DNA of 64,000 bases from Arthrobacter sp. U41. Lineage in GTDB: Bacteria; Actinomycetota; Actinomycetes; Actinomycetales; Micrococcaceae. The stretch covers positions 2,790,001 to 2,854,000 of the forward strand of contig NZ_CP015732.1 in NCBI RefSeq assembly GCF_001750145.1, given 5' to 3'. A program made the position numbers and the translations under genes. A model generated the notes under the pieces. The model was not told the DNA's origin and searched no databases. It was given only the letters and a program-made list of their open reading frames with translations. The first letter of the stretch is position 1. Each line of letters begins with the position of its first letter. Shown one piece after another: positions 29,878 to 43,235 of the stretch.

Positions 29878-30041
29878 AGTCGCCACCACAGAGTGGCGGC
29901 CAACCCCAACAAAAATATGAGAAGCAATTCTTCTAGTACTTTCGGCTCCCCTGGAGCAGGCGGTGCAGAAATGAAAAAGTTGCTTCACATTTTGCTGGGT
30001 TCATTCGTTCCACAGAATGAAATTTAGATGAAAATCCGGAT

Positions 30042-30070
30042 TTGCAAAGTGGATATGAATGAAATAAGCT
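30042..30070 (+). promoter_or_regulatory. Candidate rRNA promoter
   Basis: TTGCAA at 30042-30047, a 17-bp spacer and TAAGCT at 30065-30070. Transcription would start near 30077, giving a leader of about 250 nt before 16S. Other promoters may also exist in the region. Confidence 0.4.
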
Positions 30071-30101
30071 TGAAATATAGCAGCGAAGAAACGCCGAAAT
30101 A

Positions 30102-30128
30102 AAACAATTCAATTACATTGAATTGTTT
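30102..30128. repeat. Perfect 12-bp AT-rich inverted repeat in the rRNA leader
   Basis: Arms AAACAATTCAAT (30102-30113) and its exact complement (30117-30128) around TAC. Related ATTGAATTG words recur at 30203 and TTGAATTG at 30213. Confidence 0.85.
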
Positions 30129-30161
30129 CTGTTAGTACTTCGAATGTGTCTGTTGTTTGAG

Positions 30162-30179
30162 AACTCAATAGTGTGCCAA
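30162..30179 (+). other. 5' strand of the pre-16S processing stem / box-A-like leader element
   Basis: AACTCAATAGTGTGCCAA pairs, with G-U wobble, with 32070-32087 downstream of 16S. The preceding TTGTTTGAG is shared with the element before 23S and resembles actinobacterial antitermination leaders. Confidence 0.65.
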
Positions 30180-30328
30180 GTTTGTTGATACCAATTTATT
30201 GTATTGAATTGGTTGAATTGACTGGATCCGCCACCCCGTGGTGTGGTCTGGTTTTTACAGCTGGTTTCAAATTTTGTGCAGCCAATACGTCCCGTTTTCC
30301 CGGGGGTGTTGGTTGTGTCTGTTTTACT

Positions 30329-31858
<1,530 letters not shown>

Positions 31859-32069
31859 AGCACCTACGATCACCGTGCCTCATGTATGTGAGTGTGTCGG
31901 GGTTGTCAGGAGTACGCCCGTTGCGCAGACGCTAGTTCTGCGGCGGGTGCTCACGGGTGGAATATCAATGAATAGCGGCCGCCGGTTTTTTCCGGCACCC
32001 AGTACGGACTGTTCACTCTTCGGGGTGTGGTTCTGGAACGGTGCGGGGAGGGTACGGGCGGTTTAGTGT

Positions 32070-32087
32070 TTGGCACACTGTTGGGTC
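32070..32087 (+). other. 3' strand of the pre-16S processing stem
   Basis: TTGGCACACTGTTGGGTC is complementary, allowing G-U, to 30162-30179 in the leader. RNase III would be expected to cut the resulting duplex. Confidence 0.6.
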
Positions 32088-32196
32088 CTGAGGCAACAGG
32101 GTCGGGAGGGGTTTCTTTCCCGGGTTTGTTTGTTTCTGGTTTCCTGGCTGCACCGGGCATGCACTTTTTTGTGTGTGGGGTGTGTGGTATGGGGTT

Positions 32197-32223
32197 GTTG
32201 TTTGAGAACTACATAGTGGACGC
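32197..32223 (+). other. 5' strand of the pre-23S processing stem
   Basis: This 27-nt segment begins GTTGTTTGAGAACT and is almost fully complementary to 35562-35588 after 23S. It repeats the leader element at ~30153. Confidence 0.75.
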
Positions 32224-32343
32224 GAGCATCTTTTATAAGAAGCAATTTCCAAGAATTATGAACCTGGATCTGTTGTTCCATCCTTCGGGGTGGGGTGATG
32301 GTTTTCATGGTTCTCTCGTGAAGTAGTTTTTTTGATCTTTTGT

Positions 32344-35490
<3,147 letters not shown>

Positions 35491-35729
35491 ACACCCTCTT
35501 CGTGAACGGATTCAAAAGACGTTCACACCATGAAAAGGGTAAAAAGAAAACAAGACTGCTTGCGTCCACTATGTGGTTCCCAAACAACAAACCCGTTGCT
35601 TGAGGAACGAACAACTACATAACAACACCACAACTGCACCACCACCCCCAGGGGTACCGGTGCAGCGAGGTTGTAACCACAGATTTCCCACCCCAACGCC
35701 CACCGGGCGCACCGGGGTCGGGAGCAAGG
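35491..35729 (+). other. 23S-5S spacer
   Basis: 239 nt without a tRNA. It contains the 3' strand of the pre-23S stem at 35562-35588, complementary to 32197-32223. Nothing else was recognised. Confidence 0.75.
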
Positions 35730-35849
35730 GTTACGGCGGTCATAGCGTGGGGGAAACGCCCGGTCCCATTCCGAACCCGGAAGCTAAGACCCACAGCGCC
35801 GATGGTACTGCACCCGGGAGGGTGTGGGAGAGTAGGTCACCGCCGGAAC
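35730..35849 (+). rRNA. rrf: 5S ribosomal RNA
   Basis: About 120 nt from GTTACGGCGGTCATAGCGTG to GTAGGTCACCGCCGGAAC. The conserved CCATTCCGAACCCGGAAGCT and GCGCCGATGGTACTGC blocks are present, and the two ends pair as the terminal helix. Confidence 0.96.
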
Positions 35850-35863
35850 ATCATTAAACGGTC

Positions 35864-35893
35864 GAGAGCCCCAACCACACGGTTGGGGCTCTC
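35864..35893 (+). terminator. rRNA operon terminator
   Basis: Perfect 13-bp stem (35864-35876 with 35881-35893) and an ACAC tetraloop, 14 nt after 5S. The following CCGCATTTA is only weakly T-rich. Confidence 0.88.
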
Positions 35894-36175
35894 CCGCATT
35901 TAACCACCCCTCCAAACAGCAGGAAGCCACCAAGAACCCGCAGAACGAACTGCTGCTGCCGGCCCGGAAGGGCCAACGCGCGCGGCTGTCTGTGAGGCTT
36001 GACACCGGGACGGCCGAAAGAGCCCCTGCCGTTAGCCGGGCGCAGGGGACTCGCCTAGAATTGAATGAGATGTACGGACTTCGAAGCGCTTGATTTCGGG
36101 TTGCGTAGGGACGAAACACGGAATAGAGCGGCTGCGATTGCGCCAGTGGTCAGCTCATAACAGGAGGAATCCAGC
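35894..36175 (+). other. Non-coding leader between 5S and the TPR gene
   Basis: No gene seen. It holds small hairpins (GGCCC around 35961-35974; CCCCTGC at 36023-36029 with 36042-36048), a TTGACA at 35999-36004 and a TAGAAT at 36056-36061 that could be the -10 of the next gene, giving a leader of about 110 nt. AGGAGG precedes the ATG at 36176. Confidence 0.5.
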
Positions 36176-38152
36176 ATGGCTGAGCACAACGACGGTAATC
36201 GCGGCGGCAACGACCGCGGCAACGACCGCGGCAACGACCGCGGCAACGACCGCGGCAACTTTGGCGGCGGACGCAATCAGGGCGGCGGCGGATTCCGCGG
36301 CACCAACAACTCCGGCGGTGACCCGCGCGGGTTCCGTGCCCGCGATGACCGAGGGGCCCAGGGGGACCGTCCGTCCTCCGGCGATCGTGACCGCAAGCCC
36401 TTTGGTGGTGGCGGGGATCGTGACCGCAAGCCCTTTGGTGACCGCGCCCCGCGTGAGGGAGGCGGCGAGCGTCGCAGCTTTGGCGCCGGCGGCGGGGACC
36501 GGAAGCCGCCTTACAGCGGTGGCGGGGATCGTGACCGCAAGCCCTATGGTGACCGTGCCCCGCGTGAAGGCGGCGGCGAACGTCGCAGCTTTGGCGCCGG
36601 CGGCGGGGACCGGAAGCCGCCTTACAGCGGTGGCGGGGACCGTGACCGCAAACCCTATGGTGACCGTGCCCCGCGTGAAGGCGGCGGGGACCGGAAGCCG
36701 CCTTACAGCGGTGGCGGGGACCGTGACCGCAAACCCTATGGTGACCGTGCCCCCCGTGAAGGCGGCGGACAGCCGCGCAGCTTCGGCGGCGACCGTGACC
36801 GCAAGCCCTTCAGTGGCGGCGACAACCGGAAACCGTTCGGCAGCCGCGATGACCGTCCGGCCCGCAGCTTTGACCGGGATGACCGTCCGGCCCGCAGCTT
36901 TGACCGGGATGACCGTCCGGCCCGCAGCTTTGACCGGGATGACCGTCCGGCCCGCAGCTTTGACCGGGGAGACTCCGGCCCCCGCCAGTTCGGCCGTGAC
37001 CGGGCAGAGGACCGTCCCGTGCGCGTCCCCAACGCCCGGGATCTCCGCAGCGCCAACCGTCCGGACCGCGAGCGTTCGCCGCAGATCGACGACGACGTCA
37101 CCGGCAAGGAACTGGACCGCGCCACGCAGCACCAGATCAGGACCCTCGAGGAAAACAGTGCCGAGTGGGTGGCCCGCCACCTCGTGATGGCCGGACGCCT
37201 GATTGACGACGAACCGGAGCTGGCCTTCCAGCATGCCCTCGCTGCCAGCCGCCGCGGTGGCCGCCTTGCCGCCGTCCGCGAAGCCGTGGGCCTGACCGCC
37301 TACGCCGCCGGCCACTACGGCGAAGCCCTGCGCGAGTTCCGCACCTACCGGCGGATCAGCGGCTCCAACATGCACCTGCCCGTTATGGCCGACTGCGAAC
37401 GTGGACTGGGCCGGCCCGACCGCGCCCTGGAGATGGCCCGTTCCGAAGAAGCCAAGGACCTGGACGCCCCCGGCAAAGCGGAACTGGCCATCGTGGCCGC
37501 CGGCGCCCGTACCGACTTGGGCCAGCTGGACGCTGCCGTCTCCGAACTGGAAATCGTGCAGCTGGACATCAACAGGGCATTCTCCTACAGCCCTCGCCTG
37601 TTCCGCGCCTACGCCGATGCCTTGACCGCCGTGGGCCGCACGGCCGAGGCGGAAAAGTGGCAGCGCCAGGCCGTCGTGGCCGAGAACGCCCTCGGCCTCG
37701 ATGTCGCTGAAGACCCGGACATCATCGACCTCGGCTGGGACGAGGAAGAGGAAGCCCGCGAGGAAGAGCAGCAGCGCCGGCTCCTCGCCGAGCAGACCGC
37801 CCAGCGGTCCGCCCCGTCAGCCGAAGAGCAGGACAAGGCGCCGCGTGCCGCCAGCGCCGAGGCTGTTGCCGGTCTCCCGGAAACGACAGAGGCGGCAGGG
37901 AACATTCCCGAGGAAGGATCCGACGACGCCGAGTCCGACTTCTGGGAGTCCGACGACGCTGAGTCCGATGAGGATTCCGTGGAAAAGGATGCCCTGGACC
38001 GCTCCGAGGTACTGAGCGGCGATGACTCCGGCGAGACCGGGCACAACGAGTCCTATGACGGCGAGTCCTATGACGGGTCCCACAACGGCGAGACCGGACA
38101 CGGCGAGTCCGACGACGACGGTTCCCGCAACCCGGAACGCTCCGAGGGCTGA
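36176..38152 (+). CDS. TPR protein with long repetitive Arg/Gly/Asp-rich N-terminus
   Basis: 658 aa in three parts. Residues 1-310: low-complexity, with four GNDR units, repeats of DRKPxGDRAPREGGG and GGGDRKPPYSGGGDR, and four identical DDRPARSFDR decapeptides; probably disordered and RGG-like. Residues ~315-510: alpha-helical tetratricopeptide-type repeats (HLVMAGRLIDDEPELAFQHA, AAGHYGEALREFRTYRR, LTAVGRTAEAEKWQRQAVVA). Residues ~515-658: very acidic, Glu/Asp/Ser-rich tail. No signal peptide. The TPR part occupies the slot of mycobacterial Rv1691 by gene order; function unknown. Excellent AGGAGG upstream. RNA or ribosome-related binding is only a guess from the RGG-like composition and position after the rRNA operon. 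Confidence 0.85.
   Translation: MAEHNDGNRGGNDRGNDRGNDRGNDRGNFGGGRNQGGGGFRGTNNSGGDPRGFRARDDRGAQGDRPSSGDRDRKPFGGGGDRDRKPFGDRAPREGGGERRSFGAGGGDRKPPYSGGGDRDRKPYGDRAPREGGGERRSFGAGGGDRKPPYSGGGDRDRKPYGDRAPREGGGDRKPPYSGGGDRDRKPYGDRAPREGGGQPRSFGGDRDRKPFSGGDNRKPFGSRDDRPARSFDRDDRPARSFDRDDRPARSFDRDDRPARSFDRGDSGPRQFGRDRAEDRPVRVPNARDLRSANRPDRERSPQIDDDVTGKELDRATQHQIRTLEENSAEWVARHLVMAGRLIDDEPELAFQHALAASRRGGRLAAVREAVGLTAYAAGHYGEALREFRTYRRISGSNMHLPVMADCERGLGRPDRALEMARSEEAKDLDAPGKAELAIVAAGARTDLGQLDAAVSELEIVQLDINRAFSYSPRLFRAYADALTAVGRTAEAEKWQRQAVVAENALGLDVAEDPDIIDLGWDEEEEAREEEQQRRLLAEQTAQRSAPSAEEQDKAPRAASAEAVAGLPETTEAAGNIPEEGSDDAESDFWESDDAESDEDSVEKDALDRSEVLSGDDSGETGHNESYDGESYDGSHNGETGHGESDDDGSRNPERSEG
36410..36967 (+). 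repeat. In-frame tandem DNA repeats inside the TPR gene
   Basis: Unit starts at 36491, 36602 and 36683 share long identical stretches (periods 111 and 81 bp; the second period lacks a 30-bp piece). Four identical 30-bp units run from 36848 to 36967. All periods are multiples of three. Such arrays can change copy number by slippage. Confidence 0.9.
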
Positions 38153-38158
38153 GCGGAA

Positions 38159-39148
38159 GTGGCCGCACCGGAGCTGATCTCAACCTTCGACGCCCTGCTC
38201 GCCGACCTCGACGGCGTAGTTTACGCGGGTCCGCACGCCATCCCGGGCGCCGTGGAGTCCCTGCGCCGGCTCGCCGGGATCGGCGTCGGGCTCGGCTACG
38301 TCACGAACAACGCGTCCCGGACTCCGGCTCAGGTGGCGCAGCACCTGCGCGAACTGGGCGCCCCGGCGGAGGACCACCAGGTCGTCAGCTCCTCGCAGGC
38401 CGCGGGCGAGCTGCTGGCTTCGCTGCTACCGGCGGGTGCCCGCGTCCTGATCACCGGCGGCGCCTCGCTGGCCCAGGAAATTGAACTCGCGGGGCTGGTG
38501 CCGGTCCACAGCGAAGCCGAGCATCCCGTCGCCGTCGTGCAGGGCTTCCACCCGGACCTCGGGTGGAAGGACCTCGCGGAAGCCGCCTACGTCATTGCCG
38601 GCGGGGCTCTGTGGGTGGCCACCAACACGGACATGTCCATTCCCCAGGCCCGGGGCATGGCACCCGGCAACGGGACGCTGGTGGCGGCAGTCGCTGCCGC
38701 CACCGGGCAGCGCCCCCTCGTCGCCGGCAAGCCGGAAGCGCCCCTGTTCCATGCCGCCGCGAAACGCCTCGCTGCCGACCGGCCGCTCGTTGTCGGCGAC
38801 CGCCTGGACACCGACATCCTCGGCGGCAACAACGCCGGCTTCGCCACGGTCGCCGTGCTCACCGGCGTCGACACGAGGGAATCGATCCTCGCCGCCCGCA
38901 CTCCGGAACGGCCCGACTACCTCATCAACGACCTCACGGACCTCTACCGCCCCTACCCGGTGACCGAGCTCGACGCCGGACAGCACCGCTGCGGCGCGGC
39001 CTCCGCCGTCGTGCACGGGCAGACGCTCCGGGTCAGCGGAGACCCCGGCGACCTCGACGCCTGGCGGGCCGCTTGTTCGGCGTGGTGGACAGCCAACCCC
39101 GAGACCGCCACTGCCCTGGCGCCGGTCCTCGAATGGCTGGATCACTAG
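38159..39148 (+). CDS. HAD-IIA family sugar/nucleotide phosphatase
   Basis: 329 aa. HAD motif I LLADLDGVVYAG (residues ~13-24), motif II/cap approach YVTNNASRTPAQVA (~47-60), cap domain with FHPDLGWKDLAEAAYVIAGG, motif III Lys in VAGKPEAPLFHAAAKRL, motif IV VGDRLDTDILGGNNAG. This is the NagD/p-nitrophenyl-phosphatase class; the natural substrate is unknown. The C-terminal ~75 residues are extra and lack a named domain. GTG 38159 lies 6 nt after the TPR gene stop, so it is co-transcribed; same order in mycobacteria (Rv1692). Confidence 0.9.
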   Translation: MAAPELISTFDALLADLDGVVYAGPHAIPGAVESLRRLAGIGVGLGYVTNNASRTPAQVAQHLRELGAPAEDHQVVSSSQAAGELLASLLPAGARVLITGGASLAQEIELAGLVPVHSEAEHPVAVVQGFHPDLGWKDLAEAAYVIAGGALWVATNTDMSIPQARGMAPGNGTLVAAVAAATGQRPLVAGKPEAPLFHAAAKRLAADRPLVVGDRLDTDILGGNNAGFATVAVLTGVDTRESILAARTPERPDYLINDLTDLYRPYPVTELDAGQHRCGAASAVVHGQTLRVSGDPGDLDAWRAACSAWWTANPETATALAPVLEWLDH

Positions 39149-39151
39149 ACT
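39146..39151 (+). promoter_or_regulatory. -10 element for the leaderless small gene before tlyA
   Basis: TAGACT, 7 nt, then ATG 39159. The box overlaps the stop codon of the HAD gene, so it may be an internal operon promoter. Confidence 0.4.
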
Positions 39152-39158
39152 GGGGACC

Positions 39159-39536
39159 ATGACCGAGCCGAACCACACCATCGAGACGGACCCCGCCGGG
39201 GGCGAAGCCCAGGTCAACTGGCCGGCGTTTCCGGCGGCACCGGACGAAGCCACGGCTGACCGTCCCGACGGAGACCCCGCCGGAGACCCCGCCGTGGACC
39301 CCGCCGTGGGGCCGCTCCTGGACCGCCTCCGCGACCTGCCGGACCTGCCGGTGGCCCTGCACACCGAGGTCTACTCCGGCCTGCACGACGAACTGCTGGC
39401 CGCCCTGAACGAGACCGTCGCAGGCCAGCCGGCCGCAGCACAGGCCGCCGAAGGCCGGCCCTCCGCAGGACAAACAATCAGGACACCAACGACAGCCGCC
39501 ACCGAGACAGGGGATGCCACGCATGAGCAGGCTTGA
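39159..39536 (+). CDS. Small hypothetical protein before tlyA
   Basis: 125 aa, no recognised domain. Low-complexity acidic and Pro/Ala-rich ends flank a short conserved-looking helix pair, PLLDRLRDLPDLPVALHTEV followed by YSGLHDELLAALNETV. No membrane segment. It overlaps the tlyA start by 14 nt, and small genes occupy the same slot in other actinobacteria, so it is probably real. Function unknown. Confidence 0.65.
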   Translation: MTEPNHTIETDPAGGEAQVNWPAFPAAPDEATADRPDGDPAGDPAVDPAVGPLLDRLRDLPDLPVALHTEVYSGLHDELLAALNETVAGQPAAAQAAEGRPSAGQTIRTPTTAATETGDATHEQA

Positions 39537-40335
39537 CCAGGCCCTCGTCGGCCGCGGGCTGGCGAGGTCCCGCACGCACGCCGCACGCCTCATCGCCGAA
39601 GGCAAAGTCAGCTCCAACGGGGAGGTGCTCGCCAAGGCATCCCTCCAGGTCCAGGACGACACCAGCCTCGACGTCGCAGCCGCCGATGAGGACAACTACG
39701 TCAGCCGCGCCGGACACAAGCTGGCCGGCGCGCTGGACGCCTTTCCCGCCGTCAAGGTCGAAGGCAAGCGGTGCCTGGACGCCGGTGCCTCCACCGGCGG
39801 ATTCACCGAGGTGCTGCTGTGCCGGGGCGCGGACCATGTCGTGGCCGTCGATGTTGGCCACGACCAGCTGGTCCCCGTGATCCGGAACGACCCCCGCGTT
39901 TCCGTCCACGAAGGCCTCAACGTCCGCTACATGACCCCGGATGAGATCGGCGGACCGGCGGTGTTGACGGTGGCGGACCTGTCCTTCATCTCCCTGACCC
40001 TCGTGCTGGCCCCCCTCGCGGCGTGCACGGAGCCGGGCGGGGACCTGGTCCTGATGGTCAAGCCGCAGTTCGAGATCGGCAAGGACCGGCTGGGCCGCAC
40101 CGGCGTCGTCACCTCGGAGTGGGAGCGCCGCCTCGCCGTGGGCAAAGTCGCGGCGGAAGCGATGGACTGCGGGCTGGAACTGAAAGGCCTCGCCAGCAGC
40201 CCGCTGCCCGGCCAGGACGGAAACGTCGAGTACTTCCTGTGGATAAAGCGCGGGATTGCGACAGACCTGCCTAAGATCGAAGAGCGGGACGCAGCCGTTG
40301 CTGCGTTACTCGGAACAATCTGGCCGAAGTACTAG
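39523..40335 (+). CDS. tlyA: TlyA-family rRNA 2'-O-methyltransferase
   Basis: 270 aa. An N-terminal S4 RNA-binding domain (SRLDQALVGRGLARSRTHAA, residues 2-21) is followed by an FtsJ/RrmJ-type SAM methyltransferase: CLDAGASTGGFTEVLLCRGA (SAM motif I, ~83-102), ADLSFISL, and VLMVKPQFE with the catalytic Lys. In mycobacteria TlyA methylates 16S C1409 and 23S C1920, giving capreomycin sensitivity. ATG 39523 gives the standard N-terminus; ATG 39514 would add three residues. It overlaps the previous small gene by 14 nt and is followed by nadK. Confidence 0.94.
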   Translation: MSRLDQALVGRGLARSRTHAARLIAEGKVSSNGEVLAKASLQVQDDTSLDVAAADEDNYVSRAGHKLAGALDAFPAVKVEGKRCLDAGASTGGFTEVLLCRGADHVVAVDVGHDQLVPVIRNDPRVSVHEGLNVRYMTPDEIGGPAVLTVADLSFISLTLVLAPLAACTEPGGDLVLMVKPQFEIGKDRLGRTGVVTSEWERRLAVGKVAAEAMDCGLELKGLASSPLPGQDGNVEYFLWIKRGIATDLPKIEERDAAVAALLGTIWPKY

Positions 40336-40357
40336 AAGCACTAGAAGGCGGAACCCG

Positions 40358-41398
40358 ATGAGCAGGCGTGTCCTCATCCTTGCCCACACAGGCCGTGAGG
40401 AGTCCCTCAAGGCTGCCTGGGAGGCGTGCACCCAGCTCCATGACTACGGCATCATTCCCGTGATGCTGAAATCAGAGCTCGGCGACATGGTCCGCTTCTT
40501 CGGACGCCTCGACCAGCCCGTTGAGATCCTGCATGACCACGTGATGCTGCCCGACGTCGAGCTTGTGATGGTCCTCGGCGGCGACGGCACCATCCTGCGC
40601 GCCGCGGAACTGGTGCGTGAGGTCGACGTGCCGCTGCTCGGCGTCAACCTCGGCCACGTCGGATTCCTGGCCGAGAGCGAGCGGGCGGACCTCGCCCAGA
40701 CCGTGGAATGGATCGCGAGCCGCCAGTACACCGTGGAGGAGCGGATGACCATCGACGTCCAGGTCTGGGTCCGCGGACAGAAAATCTGGCACACCTGGGC
40801 CCTGAACGAGGCCGCGATCGAAAAGGGCAACCGGGAACGGATGCTCGAGGTGGTCACCGAGGTCGACGAACGCCCGCTCACCTCCTTCGGCTGCGACGGC
40901 GTCGTCCTGGCCACGCCCACCGGATCCACCGCCTACGCCTTCTCCGCCGGCGGACCGGTGGTGTGGCCCGAGGTCGAGGCCCTCCTGATCGTGCCGATCA
41001 GCGCCCACGCACTCTTCGCCAAGCCGCTGGTCGTCTCACCCCGGTCCCGGTTGGCGGTCGAAATCCTGAACCGGACCGATGCGCAGGGCGTGCTCTGGTG
41101 CGACGGCCGCCGCTCGGTGGACCTGCCGCCCGGAGCGCGCGTGGAAGTGACCCGCTCCGCCACCCCCGTGCGGCTCGCCCGCACCCACCAGACGCCCTTC
41201 TCCGGCCGTCTGGTCCGCAAGTTCGAACTGCCCATCCAGGGCTGGCGCGGGCCCATGCCGGAGGCCGCCAAAGTCCACACCGGGCCGGTGCCGGTGATCC
41301 GCACGCCCCGCCCGATGCCCCCGCTGCCAACTCCGCCGCAGGCAGGGCCGCCGCACGCAGGGCCCGGCGAGACCACTGATCCATCGACTGCGAAGTGA
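40358..41398 (+). CDS. nadK: NAD kinase
   Basis: 346 aa. It phosphorylates NAD to NADP. Seen: VMVLGGDGTILRAAEL (GGDGT motif, residues ~68-83), GVNLGHVGFLAE (~94-105), NEAAIEKGNRERMLE (NE motif), and VLATPTGSTAYAFSAGGPVV (~185-204). The C-terminal ~45 residues after GPMPEAAKVHTG are Pro-rich and probably disordered. ATG 40358 has GAAGGCGGAA upstream. The recN ATG follows 3 nt after the stop; tlyA-nadK-recN is a conserved actinobacterial operon. Confidence 0.95.
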   Translation: MSRRVLILAHTGREESLKAAWEACTQLHDYGIIPVMLKSELGDMVRFFGRLDQPVEILHDHVMLPDVELVMVLGGDGTILRAAELVREVDVPLLGVNLGHVGFLAESERADLAQTVEWIASRQYTVEERMTIDVQVWVRGQKIWHTWALNEAAIEKGNRERMLEVVTEVDERPLTSFGCDGVVLATPTGSTAYAFSAGGPVVWPEVEALLIVPISAHALFAKPLVVSPRSRLAVEILNRTDAQGVLWCDGRRSVDLPPGARVEVTRSATPVRLARTHQTPFSGRLVRKFELPIQGWRGPMPEAAKVHTGPVPVIRTPRPMPPLPTPPQAGPPHAGPGETTDPSTAK

Positions 41399-41401
41399 AC
41401 C

Positions 41402-43141
41402 ATGCTTGAAGAACTGAGAATCCGCGACCTGGGCGTCATCACCGACGCCACGCTGCCCCTCGGCCCGGGCCTGAGCGTGGTGACCGGTGAAACCGGCGCC
41501 GGCAAGACGATGGTGGTGACCGCCGTCGGGCTGCTGCTCGGCGCACGCTCCGACGCGGGTGCCGTGCGCAGCGGCGCGAAGAGCGCGTCCGCGGAAGCCA
41601 CCGTAAGGCTCGACGCCGGGCACCCGGCCGTGGCACGCGCCCGTGAGGCGGGGGCCGAGGTGGAGGAGTTCGACGGCGGCGCCGAGCTGCTGCTGGCCCG
41701 CAGCGTGGGCGCGGACGGGCGAAGCCGCGCCTACCTCGGCGGACGCGCCGCCCCCGTGGGTGTGCTGGGCGAAATCGGCGAAACCCTGGTGGTGGTCCAC
41801 GGCCAGTCCGGTCAGATCAGGCTCAAGAGCCCGGTGGCGCAGCGCGAAGCCCTCGACAAATTCGCGGGGGAGCAGCTGGCGGCGGCGCTCGGCAGCTACC
41901 AGGAGCTCCATGCCCACTGGAAGTCCAGCCAGGCCGAGCTGGATGAGCTCCGCAGCGCCGCCCGGGAACGCCTCCGCGAGTCGGAATCCCTGGAGGCTGC
42001 CCTGGCCGAGATCGACGCCGTCGACCCGCAGCCGGGGGAGGACGAATCGCTCAAGGCCGAGGCCGTCAAGCTTGCCAACGTCGAGGAACTCCGGATCGCG
42101 GCCACCACGGCCCAGCAGGCGCTCACCGCCGAGGACTTCGGCGACAACTCCGACGCGACCACCCTGGTGGATGCCGCCAAACGCACCCTGGAGCACGTCG
42201 CCGAACACGACGAGGACCTCGGGTCCGCTGCCGCCCGGCTGGCCGAGGTGGGCTTCCTGCTCAACGACATCGCCACCGAACTCGCAAGCTACCAGGCCGC
42301 CCTCGACTCCGAGGGCCCGGAACGGCTTGCCGAGATCGAGGACCGCCGGGGCGCGCTGGCGACGCTGGTGCGCAAGTACGCCCCGACCATCGATGAAGTG
42401 CTGCTGTGGGCCGAGCAGTCCCGGGCACGGTTCCTGGAGCTGCAGGATGACTCCACCCGGATCGAGGCGCTGGACGCCGAGGTGACCCGCGCCGGGGCCG
42501 AACTGGTCAAACAGGCCGCGGTCATCAGCAAGTTGCGGAAGAAGGCCGCGAAGGAGCTCGCGGCCCGGGTCAGCGCGGAACTGAAGGCCCTGGCGATGGC
42601 GGACGCCGCCCTGGTCATCAACGTCGAGTCCGGCGGGCAGCCGGGGCCGTTCGGCGCGGACGAGATTTCCTTCCTGCTCCAGCCGCACTCCGGCGCCCCC
42701 GCCCGCCCCCTGGGCAAGGGTGCCTCCGGCGGTGAACTGTCCCGGGTGATGCTCGCCATCGAAGTGGTGCTGGCCGCGGTCGATCCGGTCCCGACCTTCG
42801 TCTTCGACGAGGTCGACGCCGGCGTGGGCGGCCGTGCCGCCGTCGAGATCGGCCGCCGGCTGGCGATGCTCGCCCGGCACGTCCAGGTGCTCGTGGTGAC
42901 CCACCTGCCGCAGGTGGCGGCCTTCGCCGACCAGCACATCCGGGTCACGAAGACCTCCGTGCGCGGCGCCGACGGCGCCACGGCGACCGGCTTCACCTCC
43001 AGCGACGTCCGGCTCCTCGACGAGGCGGAACGCGTCAGGGAGCTGGCCCGCATGCTCGCCGGCCAGGAGGATTCCGAATCCGCCCGGGCCCACGCCCAGG
43101 AGCTGCTGGACGACGCCAGGCTCCTGCCGCAGCAGGCCTGA
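41402..43141 (+). CDS. recN: DNA repair protein RecN
   Basis: 579 aa SMC-like ATPase for double-strand-break repair. N-terminal [20 protein letters not shown] and Walker [18 protein letters not shown] (residues ~26-42); a coiled-coil middle (~150-370) with [24 protein letters not shown] helices; C-terminal ABC signature [17 protein letters not shown] (~438-454) and Walker [21 protein letters not shown], followed by the switch [12 protein letters not shown]. Translation is likely coupled to nadK. No LexA (SOS) box was recognised directly in front, and the gene is inside the operon. Confidence 0.96.
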   Translation: MLEELRIRDLGVITDATLPLGPGLSVVTGETGAGKTMVVTAVGLLLGARSDAGAVRSGAKSASAEATVRLDAGHPAVARAREAGAEVEEFDGGAELLLARSVGADGRSRAYLGGRAAPVGVLGEIGETLVVVHGQSGQIRLKSPVAQREALDKFAGEQLAAALGSYQELHAHWKSSQAELDELRSAARERLRESESLEAALAEIDAVDPQPGEDESLKAEAVKLANVEELRIAATTAQQALTAEDFGDNSDATTLVDAAKRTLEHVAEHDEDLGSAAARLAEVGFLLNDIATELASYQAALDSEGPERLAEIEDRRGALATLVRKYAPTIDEVLLWAEQSRARFLELQDDSTRIEALDAEVTRAGAELVKQAAVISKLRKKAAKELAARVSAELKALAMADAALVINVESGGQPGPFGADEISFLLQPHSGAPARPLGKGASGGELSRVMLAIEVVLAAVDPVPTFVFDEVDAGVGGRAAVEIGRRLAMLARHVQVLVVTHLPQVAAFADQHIRVTKTSVRGADGATATGFTSSDVRLLDEAERVRELARMLAGQEDSESARAHAQELLDDARLLPQQA

Positions 43142-43221
43142 GCACCCCTGCGGCGGGCCGGAACCGGGCGAAAATCACAGCGGATTGCCCCGCACAGATC
43201 CCTGGAAGGCTGAATTGGTGA

Positions 43222-43227
43222 TAGGCT
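43222..43227 (+). promoter_or_regulatory. -10 element for leaderless pyrG
   Basis: TAGGCT, 8 nt, then GTG 43236 (a second GTG follows immediately). No Shine-Dalgarno. Confidence 0.45.
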
Positions 43228-43235
43228 CGAACCCC

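Larger units (their letters stand above)
29878..30328 (+). other. AT-rich rRNA promoter and leader region
   Basis: No gene. The region is strikingly AT-rich for this genome. It holds a candidate promoter (30042-30070), a perfect palindrome (30102-30128), a box-A-like/processing element (30153-30180), and a second weaker palindrome with repeated TTGAATTG words (30191-30220). A shadow reading frame here has no coding features. Confidence 0.8.

Noticed and set aside
41036..43093. 685-residue minus-strand open frame across nadK and recN
   Set aside because: Antisense shadow of two well-supported genes, with no recognisable domain or ribosome site.
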